A stretch of DNA of 64,000 nucleotides from an uncultured Erysipelotrichaceae bacterium. GTDB taxonomy: Bacteria; Bacillota_I; Bacilli_A; RF39; UBA660. The notes under the pieces were generated by a model. It was not told the origin of the DNA and did no database searches. It saw only the letters and a list, made by a program, of their open reading frames with translations. Shown here piece after piece: positions 40,448 to 49,522 of the stretch. A program made the translations under genes and the position numbers. The stretch spans positions 62,001 through 126,000 of the forward strand of contig CADANC010000001.1 in the NCBI GenBank assembly GCA_902789225.1. Reading direction: 5' to 3'. How positions within the stretch are numbered: position 1 is the stretch's first letter; each line of letters begins with the position of its first letter.

Positions 40448-41165
40448 CTCCATCAATCTTAATAATTGCATCATTAACGTATTTAGCATCACTACTTGTA
40501 AGAAAAACAACAACTTTTGAAATATCTTCAACATCAGCAAATCTATTTAACAATATTTTACGTTTTTCTTCTTCAATTTGCTCAATACTTAAATTCTGAT
40601 TCATATCAGTATCTACCCATCCAGGACAAACAGTATTAACTCTAATAAATGGAGCATACTCTCTAGCCATATTATGAGTAAGAGAAATAATACCTATCTT
40701 TGAAGCATCATAAGCAGCACTTTCAGGATAATAAGAATCTATCGCATTAGAACTACTAATATTAATAATAACTCCCTTTTTATTTTCTAACATAAAACGA
40801 GAAGCATATTTACTGCATAGATAAGTTCCAATTAAATTAACATCTAATATTCTTTTAAAATCTCTAACTTTTATTTCATTAAATAAACTATCTCTACATA
40901 TTCCACAATTATTAATTAAAATATCTAGTTTTCCAAACTCATCATTAATAGTATTAAACATTGCTTCAACTTGTTCTTCATCAGAGACATCACATTTAAC
41001 TACTAAAGATTTTACATCATATTTAGATTCAATATACTTTTGTAATTTTAAAGCATCATCATCATTATTATGATAATTAATAATAACATCTAATCCTCTT
41101 TTAGCATATTCTATTATTAAACTTTTTCCAATACCCCTAGTACTACCAGTAACAAGAACAACCAT
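40431..41165 (-). CDS. Short-chain dehydrogenase/reductase (FabG-like)
   Basis: The 244-residue protein is a classical SDR: NAD(P)-binding TGSTRGIG, NNCG (normally NNAG), catalytic Ser in NISSSNA, YDASK catalytic Tyr/Lys, and CPGWVDTDM. It looks closest to 3-oxoacyl-ACP reductases, but no fatty-acid synthesis genes are nearby, so the substrate is open. It follows the thioredoxin-like gene with nine bases between. Confidence 0.88.
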   Translation of the reverse strand: MVVLVTGSTRGIGKSLIIEYAKRGLDVIINYHNNDDDALKLQKYIESKYDVKSLVVKCDVSDEEQVEAMFNTINDEFGKLDILINNCGICRDSLFNEIKVRDFKRILDVNLIGTYLCSKYASRFMLENKKGVIINISSSNAIDSYYPESAAYDASKIGIISLTHNMAREYAPFIRVNTVCPGWVDTDMNQNLSIEQIEEEKRKILLNRFADVEDISKVVVFLTSSDAKYVNDAIIKIDGGRYNE

Positions 41166-41174
41166 ATAACACCT

Positions 41175-41597
41175 CTATTCTTTAAAATACGCACTAATAA
41201 AAGAATTATAAGTCTTAACATCTTGAACATCTATAATATAAGAATATAACTCTCCATCTACAATATAAAATATACTTGGAGCAATAACTTTATCTCTTTT
41301 TAAGCCCATTCCTTCTAGAATCTCAGTAGTCTCATATACCTTACTACCATTTAATTCAGTATAATCTATTCCATCTTCTTTTAATCTTTCTTTTATATCT
41401 TTACAAGTATCACAAGATTTTTCAGTATAAAGTATAACAAAAGTATCTTTTTTATTTAGTCTTTTTTGAACAGAATTAGACTTCTTAGGTCCAGAAACCA
41501 ATACAACCATAAAACTAAATAGTATTACAACTAATAACCCTACTCCAACTTTTATTAAAAACTCATTTCGTAACTTTACTAAATTTTCATCTTTCAT
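41175..41597 (-). CDS. Membrane-anchored thioredoxin-like protein
   Basis: The 140-residue protein has an N-terminal anchor helix (VGVGLLVVILFSFMVVLVSG) and an extracytoplasmic thioredoxin-fold domain with the redox pair CDTC (ILYTEKSCDTCKDI) and a cis-Pro region APSIFYIVDGELY. A role in disulfide chemistry of surface proteins, such as the Cys-rich repeat proteins in this window, is plausible but inferred. It is two bases from the gene upstream, so they form one operon with the SDR. Confidence 0.8.
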   Translation of the reverse strand: MKDENLVKLRNEFLIKVGVGLLVVILFSFMVVLVSGPKKSNSVQKRLNKKDTFVILYTEKSCDTCKDIKERLKEDGIDYTELNGSKVYETTEILEGMGLKRDKVIAPSIFYIVDGELYSYIIDVQDVKTYNSFISAYFKE

Positions 41598-41599
41598 AA

Positions 41600-42358
41600 T
41601 TAACCCTTAGAAACATTTATTGAATCAAACACATAACGATTATCTTTAATATTATAAGTAATTTCATATAAAGTACCTTTTCTAAAATTATTATTAGTTA
41701 AAGCAAAACTATCTCCTACTCTTTCATAATCAGTTAAGTTTCCAAAATTACCAGCAGTTGTACCAAAAGATAAAGCTCCATTATTATTCTTAACAAATAT
41801 ACATCTTACATATATTTTTAGATCATCAGAACTTTGTTTACCCATTACGACTCTTTTTAATACATAACTATCATAGTTACCTCTACTACATTCGCTTGTT
41901 CTATATTCATATGTAGAAGTTGCTGTATTAAATTCATATTTAGGACATGTATCATAAGTTTGATTAGTAAATCTAACTTTTTCTCCAAAATAATCTTTTA
42001 TTTCTTGTAAAATTTTATCTCCTGAAATATTTACTTGATAATTATTACCATTTTCACGAATAATTTTATCAACAATTATATTGAATAAATCAACATCACT
42101 TAAATCATTAACAGTAACTTTATTATTAGTAAATATTTCACTATCTATAAATGCATGATCCATATCAGTAATAGTTGCATTTTCATCTGTTAAAACATTA
42201 AATAAACTATTAATTGTTTCATCACTACCATCTACATATGTATCAGGCACTGGAGCAGGTGGAAGTGTAGGACACTTCTTATTTAAACTAATACCTAAAG
42301 CAACACACATACCTACAACAACAACTAGTAAAACTAAAATTATAATCTTATCTTTCAT
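41600..42358 (-). CDS. Hypothetical membrane-anchored extracytoplasmic protein
   Basis: The 252-residue protein has an N-terminal membrane helix (IIILVLLVVVVGMCVALGI) followed by a Pro-rich spacer (CPTLPPAPVPD) and an external domain with four cysteines (YDTCPKYEF, TSECSRGNY and others). The paired cysteines fit with the thioredoxin-like protein encoded just downstream. The start at 42358 follows AGAGGTG. No family recognised. Confidence 0.65.
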   Translation of the reverse strand: MKDKIIILVLLVVVVGMCVALGISLNKKCPTLPPAPVPDTYVDGSDETINSLFNVLTDENATITDMDHAFIDSEIFTNNKVTVNDLSDVDLFNIIVDKIIRENGNNYQVNISGDKILQEIKDYFGEKVRFTNQTYDTCPKYEFNTATSTYEYRTSECSRGNYDSYVLKRVVMGKQSSDDLKIYVRCIFVKNNNGALSFGTTAGNFGNLTDYERVGDSFALTNNNFRKGTLYEITYNIKDNRYVFDSINVSKG

Positions 42359-42390
42359 AAACACCTCTATATCATATAAATATATTATAC

Positions 42391-42420
42391 TATAAAAAAA
42401 GTATAGTTACCTATACTTTT
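42391..42420 (-). terminator. Terminator of ileS
   Basis: AAAGTATAG (42398-42406) / CTATACTTT (42411-42419) followed by seven T on the minus strand; includes the ileS stop. Confidence 0.87.
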
Positions 42421-45400
42421 TCAACTTTTACGAAACATTTAACATCATTAAGGTCATATTCTTCAGTTAAACTTGTATCTTTAATTAATTCATCACCAAG
42501 AACTTCACCCATAATATAGTCTTTATATTTCTTAAACATCTTTTCAATTGAATCATCACCATTATAGTAAACTTTAATGTGATCAGTTATAACAAAATCA
42601 GCTTCTTTTCTTAAATTTTGTACGTTTCTAACAAACTCTCTTGCTAGTCCTTCTAATATTAAATCTTCATCCAAATTAGTATCTAATACTACACAAGTAA
42701 TTTGAGAAGCAACAGTAGCAAACCCACTCTTTTGTTTTAATGTAATTAATACCATATCTTCAGTAATAGTATAATCATCACCTTCTAAAGATAATACTAA
42801 TCCACCATTTTTAATTTTTTCAATTGAATCATTATCTATACTTTCTAATCTATCTTGTAATAATTTTACTCTAGGTCCAAGAATCTTACCAACTACTTTA
42901 AAGTTAGGCTTAACAGAATATTCTAAATATTCATTCATATTCTTTTCAAACTTAACTTCTTTAACATTTAATTCTTCTTCGATTATATATACTAAATCTC
43001 CAATGACTTTTTTATCTTCATAAGGAAGAATTAAACTTCTAATTGGTTGTCTTACTTTGATATTAACCCCTTCTCTAGCATTTCTACCTAAAGAACAAAC
43101 TTCTCTTACTAAATCCATTTTTTCTTCAGCTTTTTCATTTATTAGAGTTTTCTTATATTTAGGAAATTCTGCTAAATGAACTGATTCTTCACCTGTAAGA
43201 TTTCTATAAATCTCTTCAGTTAAGAAAGGAGTAATTGGAGCACATAATTTACATAAAGTAACTAATGTTTCATAAGTAGTTTGATAAACTGCTTTTTTAC
43301 TATCATTTAATTCACTATCCCAGAATCTTCTTCTATTACTTCTAATATACCAGTTAGAGAAATCATCATTTAAGAAAGGAACTACTAAACGAGTTACTTT
43401 ATTTAAGTCATATTCTTCATATGCACTAACTACATCTTTAACTAATTTATTTAGTTTAGATAATAACCATTTATCGATTAATTCTCTATCCTTTACAGGA
43501 ACATCATATTCTCTAGGATCAATATTATCAGCATTAGCATACATCTCAAAGAAAGAATACAAGTTCTTAAAAGTAGATGTATATTTAGAATAGATTTCTT
43601 TTACTCCATCTTCATCAAATTTAAGTGGTGTCCATACAGGAGAAGCATAAGGAAGATAATATCTAATTGTATCAGCACCATATTTTTCTAACATGCTGAA
43701 AGGTTCTACTGCATTTCCTTTAGACTTATGCATCTTATGACCATTCTTATCAAGTAACAAGTCATTTACAAGTACATTCTTATATGGAGCACATCCTTTT
43801 AAGAATACAGAAATAACTATTAATGAATAGAACCATCCTCTAGTTTGATCTACTCCTTCACAGATAAAATCTGCAGGGAATTGAGTTTCAAAGAAATCCA
43901 TATTTTCAAATGGATAATGATATTGAGCAAAAGGCATAGCTCCACTATCAAACCAACAATCTATTACATCAGTTACACGAGTCATTTCTTTACCACACTT
44001 ACTACATGTAATATGAATATCATCAACTACTGGTCTATGTAAATCAACTGTTTTAACATCAACTTTTTCAATTGCTTTTTCTGCTAATTCTTCACGTGAA
44101 CCAATCATTTCCATATGACCACATTCACATCTCCATAAAGGTAATGGACATCCCCAATATCTACTTCTAGAAATAGCCCAGTCATTCATATTTTCTAACC
44201 AGTTACCAAATCTCTTTTCACCAACATAACTAGGATACCAATTAACTTTCTTATTAGCTTTAATAATTTTATCTTGTAATTTAGTAACTTCCAAATAGAA
44301 TGAAGGCTTAGAATAATAAATCAATGGAGAACCGCATCTCCAACAATGTGGATAATCGTGTTCAATTTTTTGTTTTTTAAATAATTTATCATTATCTTTT
44401 AACCATTTAATTATTTCAAGTTCTAAATCAGAATCAGTAACAAGTCTTCCTTTCCAAGGACCTTCAGTATAACATCCATCATCTCCAACAGGATTAACAT
44501 AAGGAATATTATATTTCTTACAAGCTTTTGCATCGTCTTCACCAAAAGCAGGAGCAATATGAACAACACCAGTACCATCACTCATAGTAACATATTCATC
44601 ACATATTACAAAAAATGCTTTTCCAGATACTTCAATATAAGGTATTAATTGTTCATATTCCATATATTCTAAATCTTTACCTATATATTCTTCTACAACT
44701 TCAGCATCTTCTCCTAAGATTTGTTTATATAATGCTTTAGCAAGAATAAAGTTATATCCTTTAGAATTAACTTTAACATATTCTTCTTTTGGATTAACAC
44801 ATAATGCTAAGTTAGCAAGTAATGTCCAAGGAGTTGTAGTCCAAGCTAAGAAATAAGTATTATCTAACCCTTTAGCTTTAAAAGGTAAAAATACTGAATT
44901 AACTGAAACAGTCTTATATCCTTGAGCAACTTCATGTGAAGCAAGACCAGTACCACATCTAGGACAATAAGGTAATATCTTAGCTCCTTCATAGAATAAT
45001 CCTTCATCAAAGAATTTCTTTAAAATATACCATTCAGTTTCAATATAATTATTATCATAAGTTATATAAGGATTTTCTAAATCAATAAATTGACCCATCT
45101 TAGTAGTTAATCTATCGAAAGCATCTTGATTAGTCATTACATCTTCTCTACATTTTTTATTGAACTTATCAATTCCATATTTTTCGATATCTGCTTTTCC
45201 ACTAAATCCTAAGTCTTTTTCAACTTTAACTTCAACTGGTAAACCATGTGTATCCCAACCTATCTTACGATAAACTTGTTTTCCACACATTGTCTTATAC
45301 TTACAAAATGCATCTTTTAAAAACTTTGCTAACATGTGATGTAATCCAGGATTACCATTAGCAGTAGCAGGTCCATCATAGAAAACCCATTTATTGTCAT

Positions 45401-45509
45401 CACTTCTAGTTTTAATGCTTCTGTCTAAAATATTAATACTCTTCCAATATTCAGTTACCTTGTCTTCGCATTCACTTATAGTATTATTATTTAATTTTTC
45501 AAATGACAT
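42411..45509 (-). CDS. ileS: Isoleucyl-tRNA synthetase, type 2, with GLHH instead of HxGH
   Basis: The 1032-residue class I synthetase charges tRNA-Ile and edits valine. The N-terminal FYDGPATANGNPGLHHML and YRKIGWDTHGLPVE mark the type 2 (eukaryote-like) branch. The HIGH signature reads GLHH at residues 55-58, the first and third positions being swapped relative to HxGH. The KMSKS loop reads KMHKS (592-596). Zinc-type clusters are CPRCG, CWRCG, CECG and CSKCG. The ATG at 45509 follows TAGGAGGG. It sits behind an isoleucine T-box. Type 2 IleRS enzymes resist mupirocin, and GxHH variants have been reported as strongly resistant; resistance here is a prediction. Confidence 0.95.
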   Translation of the reverse strand: MSFEKLNNNTISECEDKVTEYWKSINILDRSIKTRSDDNKWVFYDGPATANGNPGLHHMLAKFLKDAFCKYKTMCGKQVYRKIGWDTHGLPVEVKVEKDLGFSGKADIEKYGIDKFNKKCREDVMTNQDAFDRLTTKMGQFIDLENPYITYDNNYIETEWYILKKFFDEGLFYEGAKILPYCPRCGTGLASHEVAQGYKTVSVNSVFLPFKAKGLDNTYFLAWTTTPWTLLANLALCVNPKEEYVKVNSKGYNFILAKALYKQILGEDAEVVEEYIGKDLEYMEYEQLIPYIEVSGKAFFVICDEYVTMSDGTGVVHIAPAFGEDDAKACKKYNIPYVNPVGDDGCYTEGPWKGRLVTDSDLELEIIKWLKDNDKLFKKQKIEHDYPHCWRCGSPLIYYSKPSFYLEVTKLQDKIIKANKKVNWYPSYVGEKRFGNWLENMNDWAISRSRYWGCPLPLWRCECGHMEMIGSREELAEKAIEKVDVKTVDLHRPVVDDIHITCSKCGKEMTRVTDVIDCWFDSGAMPFAQYHYPFENMDFFETQFPADFICEGVDQTRGWFYSLIVISVFLKGCAPYKNVLVNDLLLDKNGHKMHKSKGNAVEPFSMLEKYGADTIRYYLPYASPVWTPLKFDEDGVKEIYSKYTSTFKNLYSFFEMYANADNIDPREYDVPVKDRELIDKWLLSKLNKLVKDVVSAYEEYDLNKVTRLVVPFLNDDFSNWYIRSNRRRFWDSELNDSKKAVYQTTYETLVTLCKLCAPITPFLTEEIYRNLTGEESVHLAEFPKYKKTLINEKAEEKMDLVREVCSLGRNAREGVNIKVRQPIRSLILPYEDKKVIGDLVYIIEEELNVKEVKFEKNMNEYLEYSVKPNFKVVGKILGPRVKLLQDRLESIDNDSIEKIKNGGLVLSLEGDDYTITEDMVLITLKQKSGFATVASQITCVVLDTNLDEDLILEGLAREFVRNVQNLRKEADFVITDHIKVYYNGDDSIEKMFKKYKDYIMGEVLGDELIKDTSLTEEYDLNDVKCFVKVEKV

Positions 45510-45525
45510 ATTATTCCCTCCTAAC

Positions 45526-45724
45526 AAAAAAAGATGCTACCAAAGGACGATCTAGTCGTGGTACCACCTTAATTACTTCTTAATACTCGTAACGTGAGAC
45601 TCCCGTATTTGTCTTATCCACAAATAGCACTTGAAAGTGATCTAGAAATATATTTGTAATTCTTTTTCACCAACCAAGAACTCTCTAATACTCTTATATT
45701 TCCCGTCTTTCGCACTTGCTTTAC
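45526..45724 (-). promoter_or_regulatory. T-box leader, isoleucine type
   Basis: On the minus strand stem I shows AGAGAGTTCTTGGTTGG and TGAAAA. An AUC triplet (45639-45641) lies at the specifier position in CTAGATCAC. The T-box motif AAGGTGGTACCACG (about 45557-45570) follows. A terminator with AAGG/CCTT and ACGA/TCGT pairing ends in a seven-T run at 45526-45532, just before the ileS ribosome-binding site. Confidence 0.92.
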
Positions 45725-45730
45725 TTATTG

Positions 45731-45759
45731 ATATTAACACATATTTTTTAATTTTACAA
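45731..45759 (-). promoter_or_regulatory. Promoter of the Ile T-box operon
   Basis: TTGTAA (45754-45759), 17-bp spacer, TAATAT (45731-45736) with a preceding TGT (extended -10). The -35 overlaps the stop codon of the upstream gene. Confidence 0.75.
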
Positions 45760-46287
45760 TTGTTTTAATATTTTATTTTTATTTATTGGTCTAGCAAAAA
45801 CTCTAAACATATTATCAGTTTGACAATCTTCAATTTCAAAAGTATCAACATAATAATCATTAGAATCTGTACAATCATCAAAACCATTATTAACTGATTT
45901 GCTATAACTTATAATAATAGAATTATCTTTTCTAATAATATGAGCTTCATTAATCTGATTAATAGGAATATCATTATTATATAAACAAAATCTATTAAAA
46001 CAGACTACTCCACCATCTCTATTTAAACTAATACTAATTTTATCACTGCACTTATCACCATCATCATCTATATATCCGCAATCTAGACTTAAATTGAAAT
46101 CGCTTAAATTATCATTGTCATCAAAGTTGTAGAAAAAACTACCATTAAATTTACCATTATTTCTTAAGAGATCATTTAATGAAATAAATTCTCCAGAAAA
46201 ATTTTCATTTAAAACAGATAATAAACTATTTGAAATATTAAAACAATAGTCATAAACATCATTATCAATCTTTGCATTACGTTTCAT
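45754..46287 (-). CDS. Hypothetical Asp/Asn-rich protein
   Basis: The 177-residue acidic protein has no membrane segment. It contains several short Asp/Asn-rich strands (FNLSLDCGYIDDDGDKCSDK, SISLNRDGGVVCFN) and seven cysteines. The ATG at 46287 lies eight bases after GGGGG; the TTG start five codons upstream would place that site within the gene. I recognise no family. It has an extended -10 promoter and no terminator before the ileS T-box, whose promoter begins at its stop. Confidence 0.65.
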   Translation of the reverse strand: MKRNAKIDNDVYDYCFNISNSLLSVLNENFSGEFISLNDLLRNNGKFNGSFFYNFDDNDNLSDFNLSLDCGYIDDDGDKCSDKISISLNRDGGVVCFNRFCLYNNDIPINQINEAHIIRKDNSIIISYSKSVNNGFDDCTDSNDYYVDTFEIEDCQTDNMFRVFARPINKNKILKQL

Positions 46288-46313
46288 ACCATATTCCCCC
46301 AAAATGCCAAGAT

Positions 46314-46322
46314 ATTATAACA
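46314..46322 (-). promoter_or_regulatory. Extended -10 promoter of the Asp/Asn-rich gene
   Basis: TGTTATAAT directly after the six-T run of the preceding terminator. Confidence 0.6.
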
Positions 46323-46350
46323 AAAAATAAGTAATCTGTCAAAGATTACT
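46322..46350 (-). terminator. Terminator of the DivIVA-like gene
   Basis: AGTAATCT (46330-46337) / AGATTACT (46343-46350) followed by ATTTTTTG on the minus strand. Confidence 0.82.
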
Positions 46351-46741
46351 CATTATCAAAATCTAATATTTCAATCTCTTTAGAAATTGCTTCTTGTTCT
46401 TTCATTAATATTTGAAATCTCTTCTTGAATATTTTAATGCTCTTTTCTAATCTAATACTTCTAGCTTCTAAGTCATTCGCTCTAACCAATGCATCATTTA
46501 CAATCAAACTAGCACTTTTCTTAGCACTAGAAATAATATTTTCAGCATCTTCTAATTCTTTATTAGTAACTTCATCTTTTTTAGATTCATATTCTTGTAG
46601 TTTCTTTTCTAATTCATCAATCTTATCTTGCTGCGCTCTACATTTACTAATAATTTCTTCAGTATTATTAATAACCTCATCAATAAAAGCATTAACTTCT
46701 TGAACATTATATCCTTTTTCTGAATAACTAAATTTTTTCAA
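46346..46741 (-). CDS. DivIVA-domain coiled-coil protein
   Basis: The 131-residue protein starts with the DivIVA N-terminal pattern FSYSEKGYNVQEVNAFIDEV, which in Bacillus DivIVA/GpsB binds curved membrane or partner proteins. A long coiled coil (residues 25-130) follows. TTG at 46739-46741 is the likely start, with GGGGTGAT upstream. It lies just after sepF, the same neighbourhood as divIVA in many Firmicutes. DivIVA and GpsB are alternatives; the single short coiled coil does not decide. Confidence 0.85.
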   Translation of the reverse strand: MKKFSYSEKGYNVQEVNAFIDEVINNTEEIISKCRAQQDKIDELEKKLQEYESKKDEVTNKELEDAENIISSAKKSASLIVNDALVRANDLEARSIRLEKSIKIFKKRFQILMKEQEAISKEIEILDFDNE

Positions 46742-46771
46742 CCCAAATCACCCCGATAATAAGATTAATTT

Positions 46772-47203
46772 CTAAAAGAAATCCGCCTCATCATCACTAG
46801 CCTTTTTACCATTACCATTACGAGCAACCTTTTCAGCTTTCTCATCAGTAATAGTTCCCTCAATATTATAATTATTAGGAGTTGCTAAAAAGATACCTCC
46901 ACCTAACTTTTGTAATTGACCACTTATAGCATATATTGTACCAGATAAGAAATCAATAATACGCTTTGCTTGATCAGGTGTAACTCTTTTTAAATTAACA
47001 ACAACAGCACTTCTATTTTTTAAATAATCAGCTATTTGTTGTGACTCACTATAAGCACGAGGTTCTAATAACATCATTTTACTACCAGCCATTCCATTAG
47101 CATTATGGAATTCTTCTTTAGTAGTAGTATAAAATTCTTCTTCTCCCTCTATTTCTTTAGGTTCTTCGCTACCCCCAGTTAGAAAATCTGTAAGTTTACT
47201 CAT
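46772..47203 (-). CDS. sepF: Cell division protein SepF
   Basis: SepF bundles FtsZ filaments and tethers them to the membrane. The 143-residue protein has the conserved core [38 protein letters not shown] and [19 protein letters not shown]. The N-terminus lacks a strong amphipathic membrane-targeting helix ([11 protein letters not shown] is short but amphipathic). It starts downstream of a TGTTAAAAT element and precedes the DivIVA-like gene, so the two are one division operon. Confidence 0.93.
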   Translation of the reverse strand: MSKLTDFLTGGSEEPKEIEGEEEFYTTTKEEFHNANGMAGSKMMLLEPRAYSESQQIADYLKNRSAVVVNLKRVTPDQAKRIIDFLSGTIYAISGQLQKLGGGIFLATPNNYNIEGTITDEKAEKVARNGNGKKASDDEADFF

Positions 47204-47259
47204 AATTATTCCTCCAACTCTTATTTAATTTTAACATAATTTTCAAAATGTTCCAAGTA

Positions 47260-49182
47260 TTATAAATCATTCTTTACATCTAATAACTCAGGAGTAGCAT
47301 TAACATCTTTATTAAAGAAACTAGTACTTCCTGACATAACCCCACCTACTGGATTACTTCCACCTATAACAGTTTTAGGTTTTTCACTAACTTTTTCAGT
47401 AACTTTAGTAGCTTCAGGTCTACTATACCATACTTTTTCTAAATCAACGTTATTAGAAAGAGGTCTAGGATTAGGTAATTCAATACGCATTGAAATAGGT
47501 ACCTTAAAAGCAGAACCAAATGCAATACAGTTACCAGGTTTTAAGTTCTTAAGTTCTAAAACAACTTCATTAGTAATATTAGGAACCATATTCTTAATAA
47601 AATCTAAATCTATTGGATGCAATACTCTTAGGATTAAGAAATTACTACATTGAGATATACAAGTATCTGAAAGTTCACTAGGTCTTTGTGTAATTAGTCC
47701 AAGGAAACATCCATATTTACGACCTTCTTTAGCAATTCTTTCAAATATATTATATCCTAACAATTCTCTATCATTATCATTTTGTACATATCTATGTGCT
47801 TCTTCTATTACTATATGATAAGCAGTACTTCCTCTAGGTTTAGTATAACTACTCTTCATGAAAAACATTCTAGATAATATTTTTGTAATAGCTTTTGCAA
47901 TTCTATCATCAACATAATTTATACTAAAGTCAATAATTTGACATTTAGACATATTGTCATCTAAAAATAATAATGAATTAAGATAATCATCTTTAGTAAT
48001 ATAATTTGGATAAGTAAAATACTTAGCATTTTCTCCATTAACAAGAGAATGTAATCTAACATTAATTATATTAGCATAATCAAATACTTTATTACTTGAT
48101 AAGATTCCTTCATCTATCATAGCAAATTCTAAAGCTAACTCTAAATCAGCTAAAGTATAAAATTTATTTAACTCTTCTTCAGGAACATCAAAACTTCCAT
48201 CTATAATAAATCCTCTAATAAAATCAACAACTAATTCCATTTCTTGCATCTTACCTGTTTTATCAACAAATAAACATTGTTTCAATGTTCTTGTGTAACC
48301 AGGTTGTACAATAGCAGTATTCAAATTAAGTAGAGGTGTATTAAATTTAGTAAGTACAGCAACTACTTGATCATGAACTTTTACTGAATCATTACCAGAT
48401 AACATTATATCTTGTACAGCTCTAGCAATAATATCATCTTTTTTCTTAATAGTACTTTCGCTACTTCCTGTAAGTATAGGTACTAATCTTAACATCTTCT
48501 CAATTAAAGGCAATTGAGCAGGATCATTAGCATCTAATAATAAAGCTAAGTCATCTACATCAAGTAACCATATAGGAATTTTCAACAATAAATCATTTCC
48601 TACCTCAGGATTAGTAGTATAACATTTATAATTAAGTGATGGATTAATATTATGTATATCTCTAAAAGCATTTCCATATTCACCATAAGCATCAAATAAA
48701 ATTAAATTAGTATTTAAAGGTGCAGTTTTAGTTTTAAATAATTTTTGAAAGACAGAAGCAACAGAACAACTCTTTCCTGAACCAGAATTTCCAAAAATAG
48801 AAAAATGATTACTAAAAAAGTTATTTATACTTACATTAATTTTATAATTAGGATAAACATTACTTACACCAAAATTAGCAGTTCCAAATACTGTTTCAGG
48901 AGAACCTATAATAGGACCCAATTCTTCTATAGTAACCAATCTAACTTGACTCTTAAATGAAGGACGTGAAGTTGCTCCTGGAATAAATTCATCCCCTACA
49001 ATCTCTCCTACAATATTAACATTCATTTGATTTTGATCGACACTAGCTACTTCTCCAACTATCCTAGTATCCCCATCTTCAAAGACAACATGCAATCCAA
49101 TTAAGTTAGGTTGAACATTGATATCAATACTTAATTTTATAATTACAGAACTACCACTAATTTCTAAAATAGTACCTAGCAT
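47260..49182 (-). CDS. HerA-like FtsK/HerA-superfamily ATPase
   Basis: The 640-residue protein has an N-terminal HAS-barrel-like domain (LGTILEISGSSVIIKL..., residues 1-100) and a hexameric ATPase domain. It shows Walker A FGNSGSGKSCS, Walker B YHIVIEEAHRY, and an arginine-type region RIAKEGRKYGCFLGLITQRPSEL. HerA ATPases translocate DNA and work with the NurA nuclease in archaea, or with SIR2-type or other effectors in bacterial defence. No nuclease gene is adjacent here. The ATG at 49182 has GAGGGTG upstream. It sits next to sepF and the DivIVA-like gene. Confidence 0.88.
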   Translation of the reverse strand: MLGTILEISGSSVIIKLSIDINVQPNLIGLHVVFEDGDTRIVGEVASVDQNQMNVNIVGEIVGDEFIPGATSRPSFKSQVRLVTIEELGPIIGSPETVFGTANFGVSNVYPNYKINVSINNFFSNHFSIFGNSGSGKSCSVASVFQKLFKTKTAPLNTNLILFDAYGEYGNAFRDIHNINPSLNYKCYTTNPEVGNDLLLKIPIWLLDVDDLALLLDANDPAQLPLIEKMLRLVPILTGSSESTIKKKDDIIARAVQDIMLSGNDSVKVHDQVVAVLTKFNTPLLNLNTAIVQPGYTRTLKQCLFVDKTGKMQEMELVVDFIRGFIIDGSFDVPEEELNKFYTLADLELALEFAMIDEGILSSNKVFDYANIINVRLHSLVNGENAKYFTYPNYITKDDYLNSLLFLDDNMSKCQIIDFSINYVDDRIAKAITKILSRMFFMKSSYTKPRGSTAYHIVIEEAHRYVQNDNDRELLGYNIFERIAKEGRKYGCFLGLITQRPSELSDTCISQCSNFLILRVLHPIDLDFIKNMVPNITNEVVLELKNLKPGNCIAFGSAFKVPISMRIELPNPRPLSNNVDLEKVWYSRPEATKVTEKVSEKPKTVIGGSNPVGGVMSGSTSFFNKDVNATPELLDVKNDL

Positions 49183-49227
49183 GCAAACACCCTCTATTCT
49201 CTTAAAGTATACCAAAAAAACAAATAA

Positions 49228-49264
49228 AATAAAAGAGAAAAAAAAGACAAGATTATACTTGTCC
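49228..49264 (-). terminator. Terminator of the 49253-51586 gene group
   Basis: GACAAG / CTTGTC (49246-49251 and 49258-49263) followed by a seven-T run and more T residues on the minus strand. It separates the HerA-like gene from the genes upstream of it. Confidence 0.82.
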
Positions 49265-49522
49265 AGAATTATATTTATTTAAAGTTTTTCCAATCTCATT
49301 TTCTAAACTATTAATTAACATAAATAAATCAGTATAGTATTTATCATCATCAGTATTAGAATCCAATGTAGAAGAAAGTAATAAATCATCTTTTCCATTC
49401 AATAGATTTAATTCACCAATTAATTCCATTACTTTTCTTTTTAACTCTTCTTTTTTACTGTCAATATTAAGTTCAGAATAAGCTTCTACTAACTCATCAA
49501 ATTTTTTTCTTACATCTTCCAT
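49253..49522 (-). CDS. Hypothetical 89-residue helical protein
   Basis: The protein is charged and probably all-helical (EDVRKKFDELVEAYSEL, KKEELKRKVMELIGELNLL), with no membrane segment. Its start overlaps the stop of the previous gene by one base (TAATG), implying coupling. No family recognised. It may act with the 253-residue protein encoded upstream. Confidence 0.7.
   Translation of the reverse strand: MEDVRKKFDELVEAYSELNIDSKKEELKRKVMELIGELNLLNGKDDLLLSSTLDSNTDDDKYYTDLFMLINSLENEIGKTLNKYNSGQV

Noticed and set aside
43845-44042. Plus-strand open frame inside ileS
   Set aside because: Antisense to a fully conserved stretch of IleRS, without ribosome-binding site or recognisable product.
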